64,000 nt of DNA from Gammaproteobacteria bacterium RIFCSPHIGHO2_12_FULL_63_22 (GTDB lineage Bacteria; Pseudomonadota; Gammaproteobacteria; Xanthomonadales; Xanthomonadaceae), in assembly GCA_001801685.1 (NCBI GenBank), contig MGYJ01000077.1, positions 22,546 to 86,545 of the forward strand. The letters run 5' to 3'. The position numbers were made by a program, and so were the translations under genes. The notes beneath the pieces were generated by a model. That model saw only the letters and a list, made by a program, of their open reading frames with translations, was not told where the DNA came from and made no database searches. Below are positions 32,011 through 38,985 of this stretch, in pieces (the first letter of the stretch is position 1; each line of letters begins with the position of its first letter).

Positions 32011-34698
32011 TCAGGCCTGCGCCACCCGCACGGCGGTGACCTTGTATTCCGGCGCGCCGGTCATGGCATCGCGCGCCGATCCGGTGAGCCGGTTCACGGC
32101 CCGATCCGGATCGTGGAAGGTGGCAAACAGTTGTCCCGGCGCCACCGCATCGGTGATGCGCAGCGGCAACGTGGCGCTGCCATGGCGACTTTCGACGCGC
32201 ACGTTGGCGCCGTGCTCCAGGCCGAGTTGCGTCGCATCGTATGGATGCATGTCGAGGGTATCGGTCGGGCGCAAGGCCTGCTGCGGCGTGCGTCGCGTCA
32301 TCGTGCCGACGTTGAACTGATGCAGGGTGCGGCCGGTGTTGAGCAGCAACGGATAATCGGCGTCGGTCTTTTCTGCGGTCGGGCGATAGCCGATCCGTTC
32401 GAGCTTTGCGCGTTTGCCGTGCGAGAACTCGCCGACGTGCAGTACGGGTGTACCCGGATCGGTTTCGTCCCGGCACGGCCACTGCAAGCCCTGCTGGTCG
32501 AGGCGATCGTAGGAAATGCCCGCGACGGCCGGCCACAGTTGCCGGACCTCGTTCCAGGTGGACTCGGCATCGGCGCGTGCGAATTGCGCATCAAAGCCGA
32601 GTGCGCGCGCCAGCCGGCAGGTAATTTCGGAATCATCCAGCGCCTTGCCGCGCGGCGACAGCGCGCGCCGCACGCGCTGGATGCGACGCTCGGAATTCAT
32701 GAAGGTGCCGTCTTTTTCGAAACTTGAAACCGCTGGGAAGAATACGTGGCCGAAGGACGCAGACGTTTCGGTCTGGAACAGGTCCTGCACGATCACCAGT
32801 TCGATTCGTGACAGGGCCTCGGCGGTTTCCCGCGCGTTGGCGAGGCTGGCGAACAGGTCGTAGCCAACCACGTACAGCGCCTTCAGTCGTCCTGCTCGCG
32901 CGGCGTCCATCATCTCGAGCAGGTTCAAGCCTGGTGCGCGGGGAAGTTCGACGCCCCAGGCCGCTTCAAAGCGCTCGCGCGCATCGCGGATGCGCACCGA
33001 GCCGGGCAGCGTGCCCGGGTCGCAACCCATCACCGCCGAACCCTGCACATTGTTCTGGCCGCGAAGCGGATTGATGCCCGCGCCCGGCCGGCCGAGGTTG
33101 CCGGTCAGCAGCGCGAGGTTGACCAGGGCCATTACGCCTTCGGTGCCCTGCACATGTTCGGTCATGCCCAGGCCGTGCAGGCACATCGCAGATGGCGCCC
33201 CGGCATACAGGCGCGCGGCGCGGCGGATGTCGTCCGCGCTGACGCCGCAAATCTCCGCGGCGCGTTCCGGCGTCCATGGCGCGATGAATGTCTCGAATGC
33301 TGCGAAGTCATCCACGCGCTGGGCGATGAAGTCGCGATCGACCAGGCCTTCGGCCAGCATCACCTGCGCCAATGCGTTGACCAGCGGCAGGTTCGTGCCC
33401 GGGCGCAGGGCCAGGTGCACGTCGGCAATCTCCGCGAGCCCGGTCCGGCGGGGATCGATGACGACCAGCTTGGCGCCATGCAACACGGCCTGCCGGATCC
33501 TCGCGCCGACCACCGGATGGTTCTCCAGTGGGTTGGCGCCGGCAATCAGGAAACAGCCGGCATTTTCGATATCGTCGAAACTGTTGGTGGCCGCGCCTGC
33601 GCCGAGCATGTGCTTGAGTGCCGCGGCACTGGGCGTGTGGCAGACCCGCGCACAGCAGTCGACATTGTTGCTGCCGATGGCGATGCGCGCGAATTTCTGC
33701 ACGAGATAGTTTTCTTCGTTGGTCGCGCGTGCCGATCCAAGCACGCCCACCGCATCCGGGCCATGTTCGGCGACGATGCGACGCAGGCCGTCCGCGGCAA
33801 AGCCGATCGCCTCGTCCCATTCGACATCGTGCCAACCATCGCTGCGGCGCAGTCGTGGCGACGTCGCGCGGTCGTCGGCATCCACATAGGCGTGCGCGTA
33901 GCGACCTTTCACGCACAAGTGGCCCTTGTTCACCGGCGCGGCGAGGAAGGGGCGCGCGGCGACGATGCGATCGCCGGCCACGCCGATATCGAGTTCGCAA
34001 CCGACGCCGCAGTAAGGGCAGGTGGTTCGCGTCCAACGCGCCGCGGCCGGTTTCATCCAGGCACTGGCGTCGGTCAACGCGGCGGTCGGGCAGGTATCCA
34101 CGCAGGCGCCGCAACCGACGCACGGACTGTCCGCTAGCGGCAGGTCGCCTTCGGTGCCGATGCGCAGGTCGTCGCCGCGACCGAACACATGCCAGACCGA
34201 TTCGCCCTGCAGGTCGTCGCAGATGCGTACGCAGCGCTGGCAGGCAATGCAGCGGCTCATGTCCACGCGGATGTAGGGGTGCGAAGTGTCGAGGCGGGCA
34301 GCTTCCGTATCTGGCGCCCGGCTGGCGATGCCGCGTGCGAGCAGCTCACGATGCAGCGGCTTGTCGGGAAAGCGCGCCAGGTCGGCCGGGGAGGCGCTGT
34401 CTGCGAGTTGTTCGAACAGGTTCTGCCGGAAGGCATCCAGCGCAGGCGACGACGACCGGATCTGGCAGCCTTCCACCAGCAGCTCGTGGCAGGCGGTGCG
34501 ATTGTGGAAGGCCTGGCCGGGGCCAGCGGCGACTTCAACCGCGCAGGACCAGCACTGGCCGATCGGCGCGAGTCGCGGGTCGTGGCACAGGGTGGGTGGC
34601 GCCGCGCCGCGTGCCTGCAGCGCCTGCAAAACCGATTGCCCCGCAGGGAGCGTCAGTTCGGCCCCGTCAATCACCACCTTCAGCGTCGCCGCGTCCAT
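32011..34698 (-). CDS. Formate dehydrogenase alpha subunit-like molybdoenzyme
   Basis: An 895-residue protein with the FdhF/FdsA layout: an N-terminal plant-type 2Fe-2S domain (Cys38, 49, 52 and 70), NuoG-like iron-sulfur helix, two 4Fe-4S ferredoxin clusters (CIACQRCVRIC, CVGCGACVDTCP), the Mo-bis-MGD domain's own cluster (CPYCGVGC...CVKG), and the molybdenum ligand as Cys in RVCHTPS rather than selenocysteine. The MopB C-terminal domain begins near residue 780. It oxidises formate to CO2 by analogy. Notably no beta or gamma diaphorase subunits or fdhD are beside it: the next minus-strand gene is about 40 bases from a plus-strand gene end. Confidence 0.9.
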   Translation of the reverse strand: MDAATLKVVIDGAELTLPAGQSVLQALQARGAAPPTLCHDPRLAPIGQCWSCAVEVAAGPGQAFHNRTACHELLVEGCQIRSSSPALDAFRQNLFEQLADSASPADLARFPDKPLHRELLARGIASRAPDTEAARLDTSHPYIRVDMSRCIACQRCVRICDDLQGESVWHVFGRGDDLRIGTEGDLPLADSPCVGCGACVDTCPTAALTDASAWMKPAAARWTRTTCPYCGVGCELDIGVAGDRIVAARPFLAAPVNKGHLCVKGRYAHAYVDADDRATSPRLRRSDGWHDVEWDEAIGFAADGLRRIVAEHGPDAVGVLGSARATNEENYLVQKFARIAIGSNNVDCCARVCHTPSAAALKHMLGAGAATNSFDDIENAGCFLIAGANPLENHPVVGARIRQAVLHGAKLVVIDPRRTGLAEIADVHLALRPGTNLPLVNALAQVMLAEGLVDRDFIAQRVDDFAAFETFIAPWTPERAAEICGVSADDIRRAARLYAGAPSAMCLHGLGMTEHVQGTEGVMALVNLALLTGNLGRPGAGINPLRGQNNVQGSAVMGCDPGTLPGSVRIRDARERFEAAWGVELPRAPGLNLLEMMDAARAGRLKALYVVGYDLFASLANARETAEALSRIELVIVQDLFQTETSASFGHVFFPAVSSFEKDGTFMNSERRIQRVRRALSPRGKALDDSEITCRLARALGFDAQFARADAESTWNEVRQLWPAVAGISYDRLDQQGLQWPCRDETDPGTPVLHVGEFSHGKRAKLERIGYRPTAEKTDADYPLLLNTGRTLHQFNVGTMTRRTPQQALRPTDTLDMHPYDATQLGLEHGANVRVESRHGSATLPLRITDAVAPGQLFATFHDPDRAVNRLTGSARDAMTGAPEYKVTAVRVAQA

Positions 34699-34734
34699 GG
34701 CCTAGTGTTGCATTACCAGCCGCAGATACAAAAA

Positions 34735-34752
34735 ACCCGCCGGTGGGCGGGT
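34735..34752 (-). terminator. Intrinsic terminator after the 25-codon ORF
   Basis: On the minus strand ACCCGCC pairs with GGCGGGT (34746-34752 and 34735-34741, loop of four), then a run of six T (34730-34735) on the transcript. This is a textbook Rho-independent terminator for the tRNA-Met/small ORF transcript. Confidence 0.88.
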
Positions 34753-34761
34753 CTTTCGGAA

Positions 34762-34839
34762 TTACTTGCCGCTGACGTGGCTGCTGTACTTCTTGCCGCG
34801 CAGGCGCGCTACGCGACGTCGTGCTCTTGAACGCTTCAT
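34762..34839 (-). CDS. 25-residue arginine/lysine-rich peptide
   Basis: A tiny ORF of 25 codons, MKRSRARRRVARLRGKKYSS plus HVSGK, with ten Arg/Lys residues in the first 17. AAGG lies 7 bases before the ATG. It lies 58 bases after the tRNA-Met gene in the same direction and is followed directly by a strong intrinsic terminator, so it ends a short transcript. I recall similar small basic peptides in related genomes but do not know a family name. The composition resembles a tail of a ribosomal protein or a nucleic-acid-binding peptide; that is inference. It could also be chance coding inside a trailer. Confidence 0.6.
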   Translation of the reverse strand: MKRSRARRRVARLRGKKYSSHVSGK

Positions 34840-34897
34840 GGCAAAGGCCTTGTAGTTCGTGGATGAAGACGGGCACGAGTGCCGACGCCGCGAATAG

Positions 34898-34974
34898 TGG
34901 TGGCTATAGGTGGACTCGAACCACCGACCTCAGCATTATGAGTGCCGCGCTCTAACCGGCTGAGCTACATAGCC
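34898..34974 (-). tRNA. tRNA-Met (CAT), elongator type
   Basis: Seventy-seven bases on the minus strand fold as a tRNA: acceptor GGCTATG pairing with TATAGCC, D-arm with AGCTCAGCCGG, anticodon loop CTCATAA with anticodon CAT, T-arm GGTTCGAGTCC, and encoded CCA at the 3' end (34898-34900). Similarity to elongator tRNA-Met (metT) of E. coli is strong. A CAT anticodon could also be tRNA-Ile2 with lysidine, but the acceptor and anticodon stems favour Met. Confidence 0.93.
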
Positions 34975-35109
34975 ACACGAGCCCGCCAAATGCTGGCGGG
35001 GCCGCGAATTCTACCCGGCTGGGCCCCGAGTATCAAACTAGTGGCGATGCTTGTTAGCCCGGCCGCGCCTGTGGCAGTCTGGCGTCAGTGATGTCTTTGG
35101 AGTCCGATC

Positions 35110-35661
35110 GTGATCGATCCGGACGGTTACCGCCCCAACGTGGGCATCGTGCTCATGCGCACGGATGGTCAATTGTTCTGGGCCCGCAGGGTGAACCGGG
35201 ATGGTTGGCAGTTTCCGCAAGGCGGCATGAATACCGATGAAACCCCGCTTGAGGCCATGTACCGTGAGTTGCGCGAGGAAGTGGGCCTGGAACCGGAGCA
35301 CGTGGAAGTGCTCGGGGCCACGCCCGGCTGGCTGCGTTATCGGCTGCCCCAGCGCTGCGTAAGGCGCGGCTCACGGCCGGCCTGCATCGGCCAGAAGCAG
35401 GTCTGGTTCCTGCTGCGCCTGCACGGCCAGGAAAGCGACTTGCGCCTGGACCTGACCGACAAGCCCGAGTTCGACAGTTGGCGCTGGGTCGACTTCTGGT
35501 ACCCCGTGGAAAACGTCGTGACCTTCAAGCGTGAGGTCTATGTCCGGGCTTTGCATCATTTGGCGCCTTTTGCCCGGCAGATCGCCGGAGATGACGCCAT
35601 TTCGGCCGCCAATGCCCCGGCCCTGCCCGAACCCCCGGTGCGCAAGAACGTCGTCCGCTGA
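35110..35661 (+). CDS. rppH: RNA pyrophosphohydrolase
   Basis: A 183-residue Nudix hydrolase that removes pyrophosphate from the 5' end of mRNA and starts decay. The Nudix box is [20 protein letters not shown], and the N-terminal segment [22 protein letters not shown] is that of RppH. It starts with GTG at 35110 and there is no recognisable operon partner; bfd follows about 75 bases on under its own promoter. The tail after residue 160 is proline-rich and not conserved. Confidence 0.96.
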   Translation: MIDPDGYRPNVGIVLMRTDGQLFWARRVNRDGWQFPQGGMNTDETPLEAMYRELREEVGLEPEHVEVLGATPGWLRYRLPQRCVRRGSRPACIGQKQVWFLLRLHGQESDLRLDLTDKPEFDSWRWVDFWYPVENVVTFKREVYVRALHHLAPFARQIAGDDAISAANAPALPEPPVRKNVVR

Positions 35662-35679
35662 ACGGCCCGCGGCACGCGG

Positions 35680-35722
35680 TTGACAACCATTCTCATTTGA
35701 AGTCAAATGCAAGTGGTTCTCA
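35680..35722 (+). promoter_or_regulatory. bfd: Promoter and Fur-like box of bfd
   Basis: TTGACA (35680-35685) and TCAAAT (35703-35708) with 17-base spacing form a good sigma-70 promoter. ATTTGA-AG-TCAAAT (35695-35708) is a perfect palindrome covering the -10. AACCATTCTCATTTG and AATGCAAGTGGTTCTCAT resemble the Fur box pattern AATGATAATNATTNTCATT. Iron repression of a bacterioferritin ferredoxin is expected. Confidence 0.55.
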
Positions 35723-35735
35723 TCCGGGTTCTTCC

Positions 35736-35936
35736 ATGTACGTCTGCATCTGCCACGGAGTCACCGATCGCGAGATCCGCCAGGCCGCGGCCGATGGCGT
35801 GCGCGAAATCCACGTGCTGACCATGCGCACCGGCGCCGGGTCCAACTGCGGCAGCTGCCTGCCGATGGCGGCCGAGTTGCTCGCCGACGCGGTTGCATCC
35901 CAGGCTTTCCCGCTGCAGATCCTGCAAGCCGCCTGA
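35736..35936 (+). CDS. bfd: Bacterioferritin-associated ferredoxin
   Basis: A 66-residue 2Fe-2S protein with Cys in MYVCICHG (C-x-C) and later NCGSCLP (C-x2-C), the pattern of Bfd, which reduces bacterioferritin to release iron. The predicted start is ATG 35736, 28 bases after the -10 TCAAAT; an in-frame ATG at 35697 lies upstream inside the promoter. bfr follows 94 bases downstream, the usual partner. A Fur-like box precedes it, so low iron would raise its level. Confidence 0.93.
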   Translation: MYVCICHGVTDREIRQAAADGVREIHVLTMRTGAGSNCGSCLPMAAELLADAVASQAFPLQILQAA

Positions 35937-36030
35937 GCGCTTGCAGCGCTCCCCGATGGGAGCGATTCCGATTACGGCGTCGTCGCGGGTGCTGCGCTAA
36001 AGTGGCGGCTTGCCACGAAGGAGCGTAGCC

Positions 36031-36501
36031 ATGAAAGGCGACATCAAGGTCATCGAGCATCTCAACAAGGCGCTGTACAACGAGCTGGTCGCCATCAACC
36101 AGTATTTCCTGCACGCCCGCATGTACAAGAACTGGGGCCTGAAGGAACTGGCCGAGCACGAGTACAAGGAATCGATCGACGAGATGAAGCACGCCGATCG
36201 CCTGATCGAGCGCATCCTGTTCCTCGATGGCCTGCCCAACCTGCAGAACCTCGGCAAGCTGATGATCGGCGAGTCGCCGCGCGAAGCGCTGGAATGCGAC
36301 CTGAAGCTCGAGATGCTGGCGGTGCCCGACCTGAAAGTCGCGATCGCCTATTGCGAACAAGCCGCCGACTACGTGTCGCGTGATTTGTTCGCGGCGATCC
36401 TGGAGTCCGAGGAAGAGCACATCGACTGGATCGAGACGCAGCTGGCGCTGATTGCGCGCCTGGGCGAAGGCACTTACCTCCAGACCAAGATCGGATCCTG
36501 A
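36031..36501 (+). CDS. bfr: Bacterioferritin
   Basis: A 156-residue haem-binding ferritin that stores iron. Ferroxidase ligands are exactly placed: Glu18, Glu51, His54, Glu94, Glu127 and His130; the haem ligand Met52 is in [14 protein letters not shown] (36018-36023) precedes ATG 36031. The preceding bfd gene forms the storage/release pair. Its stop codon abuts the stop of the convergent histidine kinase gene with no gap. Confidence 0.97.
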   Translation: MKGDIKVIEHLNKALYNELVAINQYFLHARMYKNWGLKELAEHEYKESIDEMKHADRLIERILFLDGLPNLQNLGKLMIGESPREALECDLKLEMLAVPDLKVAIAYCEQAADYVSRDLFAAILESEEEHIDWIETQLALIARLGEGTYLQTKIGS

Positions 36502-38985
36502 TCAGGCGTCAAGCGCGGCCAGGGCCGCCTTGGCGCGACGGAATTCATTCTCCAGCATCAATACCGCCAGTGACGGCTTGGGCAGCGATTCTGTGCGCGC
36601 GCCAAACTCGATGCGCTTGGCCACCGACGACAGGGCCAGTGCACCGAGGTTCGCGCTCGAAGACTTGAGCGTGTGCGCCGGCGCCACCATGGCCGCGATG
36701 TCGTTGCCGGCAGCGGCGGCGCGCAGGCGCTCGATGTGCAGCGGTGCGTCTTCCAGGAAAAGTTTGACCAGGCCCTGGTATTCGGTGCCCATGATCGAGC
36801 GCAGTTCTTCGACCACTTCCATTTCGAGCACCGGTGCGGTCGGACCTGCGGGCGGGGCGGCGGAGGGTGCGGGCGCGGCTGCGGCGGCGGCGAACCGTGC
36901 TGCATTTTGCGCGGCGGCCGGCGCGGCGGGAGCCACTGCCGCGGGAGTTGCGGCAACGGGCGCCACCGAAGCCGCCACGGCGACCGGCCGGGAAGCGGCG
37001 GGCGCTGCAACGACAGCGGGAGCCTCTGGCGAAGGCGCCGGCAGGGTTGGCCGTGGCCCGTTCATTCGCCGTGGCGATCGTTGCAACCACAAGGCGAGGC
37101 TCGCCTCGAGCAGGCGGCGGTCCACCGGCTTCGACAGATAATCGTCCATGCCCGAGTCCAGGCATTTCTGGCGGTCGCCGGCCATGGCGTTTGCCGTCAT
37201 GGCAATGATTGGCAGCGGCGACAGGTTGTTGGCGGCTTCATGCTGTCGCCACTCGGTGGTGGCGGTGTAGCCATCCTTCACCGGCATCTGGCAATCCATC
37301 AGCACCAGGTCGATATCGCCGGCGCGCATCTTCTCGATGGCGATGCCACCGTGGTCGGCGGTCTCGCAATCGAGCCCGAGCAATTTGATCAGGCTTTGCG
37401 CGACCTTCTGGTTGATCGGATTGTCTTCGACCAGCAATACGCGACCCTTCATGGCCGATGCGGCCACTTCCTTCGCGACCGGTTGTTCAAGGTCGGCGAA
37501 TTCGGACGACAGGGTGGTGCCGCCGCCGGTGTTGATTCGTGCCGCGGGCGGCGTGGCGATGAAGGTGCTGATGGCCGTGCGCATTTCCGCCGAGCCCATC
37601 GTGCGCGACAGGATCAGTACCTGCTGGCCTTCGCTGAGTTCCGGCGCAGGCGCCTCCTGGCCCTTGAGGTAAACGACGGGGAGCGATTCGAATTCCGCGG
37701 AACGCTGCAGGTTGCGATGCAGGGCGATGGTGGTGCTGCGCACGCTGTTCAAGTCCACCATCAGCAGGTTGATGGCCCAATTGGCGCCGCGCGATTGCGC
37801 CGCGCGCAACTTGGCCAGGGCATCCTGCGTGGTTTCGCAATCGGCCAGCTGCGCGCCCCAGGCGGGCGCGGCCGACTGCATGCGCTGGCGCAATCCGGCG
37901 TCGGCGGTCAGCAGCAGGATGCGGCCGCCATTGAGGTCGGCGCGTTGCCCCTGCATGTCGCCCACGGCTTTCAGCAGCGGCACTTCGAACCAGAAGGTCG
38001 AACCGCGGCCGGGTTCGGAATCCACGCCGATGGTGCCGCCCATCAGGTCAACGATGCGCTTGCAGATGACCAGGCCCAGGCCGGTGCCGCCATACAGGCG
38101 CGTGGTGGATGCGTCGGCCTGCGCGAAGGCGCGGAACAGGTTGCCGAGGTTTTCCTTGCTGATGCCGATGCCGGTATCGCGAACTTCGAAACGCAGTTCG
38201 TGTTGCGTGCGGGACTCGCCCTTGCGGGTCACGACCACGGTAATGCCGCCGCGTTCGGTGAACTTCAGCGCGTTGCTGACGAGGTTGGTCAGGATCTGGC
38301 GCAGGCGCACCGGGTCGCCGCGCAGGGCCAGGCGTACGCCCGGGTCCAGCTGCAGGTTCAGGCGCAGGCCTTTGCTCTCCGCCGGTTTTTCCAGCAGGCG
38401 GATGATCGAATCGAGCAGCTCGCGCAGGTTGAAGCTGGTGGTTTCCAGCTGCAGCTTGTTGGCTTCGAGCTTGGAGAAATCGAGGATGTCGTCAACGATG
38501 CGCAGCATCTGCCGCGACGAGGTGTACGCGGTGCGCAGGAAATCCTGCTGGTCCGGCGCCAGCTTGGAGGTCATCAGCAGGTCCAGCATCGGGATGATGC
38601 CGTTCAGTGGGGTGCGGATCTCGTGGCTCATCGTGGCCAGGAACTCGCCCTTGGCCATCACTGCGGATTCGGCGGCCTGGCGTGCTTCCACCAGTTCGCG
38701 TTCCAGGTTGCGGTGGATTTCCAGCTCGCGATGCAACTGCTTCATCACGCGTTGCTGGTCGTCCGATTCCTGCACCGCTTCGACCAGGGCGCTGGTGCGC
38801 GAACTGACCGCGCGCCAGAGTCCGGCGACGGCCGCTGCGGACAGCAGCGCGGCGACGAAGGCGACCGTGTTCCAGTAGGAATTGGTCGTGTAGTAGGCGA
38901 TGGCCTGGGCGACGGCAGCGCCGGCGGCGCCGGCAATCGCCAGCCAACGGGCAACGAGGAAGTCATTGGGCTTGAAGTACTTCAT
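36502..38985 (-). CDS. Hybrid sensor histidine kinase (HK-REC-REC-HPt)
   Basis: An 827-residue phosphorelay kinase. Two TM helices (about residues 13-32 and 40-58) precede a coiled coil and HisKA with phospho-site His121 in MSHEIRTPLNG, then HATPase (N-, G1- and G2-boxes DTGIGIS, GGTGLGL). A first receiver-like domain (about 350-480) has lost the acidic pair but keeps an Asp in VDLNS. A second receiver (about 515-635) is canonical (VLLVEDNP, Asp in LMDCQMP, Lys in LSKPV). An Ala/Pro-rich linker joins to an HPt domain with His in AHTLKSSSANLG. The periplasmic sensor is minimal. Its ATG abuts the stop of the REC/EAL gene (TGAATG), implying coupled translation. Confidence 0.92.
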   Translation of the reverse strand: MKYFKPNDFLVARWLAIAGAAGAAVAQAIAYYTTNSYWNTVAFVAALLSAAAVAGLWRAVSSRTSALVEAVQESDDQQRVMKQLHRELEIHRNLERELVEARQAAESAVMAKGEFLATMSHEIRTPLNGIIPMLDLLMTSKLAPDQQDFLRTAYTSSRQMLRIVDDILDFSKLEANKLQLETTSFNLRELLDSIIRLLEKPAESKGLRLNLQLDPGVRLALRGDPVRLRQILTNLVSNALKFTERGGITVVVTRKGESRTQHELRFEVRDTGIGISKENLGNLFRAFAQADASTTRLYGGTGLGLVICKRIVDLMGGTIGVDSEPGRGSTFWFEVPLLKAVGDMQGQRADLNGGRILLLTADAGLRQRMQSAAPAWGAQLADCETTQDALAKLRAAQSRGANWAINLLMVDLNSVRSTTIALHRNLQRSAEFESLPVVYLKGQEAPAPELSEGQQVLILSRTMGSAEMRTAISTFIATPPAARINTGGGTTLSSEFADLEQPVAKEVAASAMKGRVLLVEDNPINQKVAQSLIKLLGLDCETADHGGIAIEKMRAGDIDLVLMDCQMPVKDGYTATTEWRQHEAANNLSPLPIIAMTANAMAGDRQKCLDSGMDDYLSKPVDRRLLEASLALWLQRSPRRMNGPRPTLPAPSPEAPAVVAAPAASRPVAVAASVAPVAATPAAVAPAAPAAAQNAARFAAAAAAPAPSAAPPAGPTAPVLEMEVVEELRSIMGTEYQGLVKLFLEDAPLHIERLRAAAAGNDIAAMVAPAHTLKSSSANLGALALSSVAKRIEFGARTESLPKPSLAVLMLENEFRRAKAALAALDA

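Noticed and set aside
32011..34698. Selenocysteine at the molybdenum site of the formate dehydrogenase
   Set aside because: The codon is an ordinary Cys (RVCHTPS) and no in-frame TGA is present.
34982..35000. Hairpin CCCGCCA-AATGC-TGGCGGG upstream of the tRNA-Met gene as a terminator
   Set aside because: No T-run follows on either strand and no gene ends there; it may only be a part of a processed leader.
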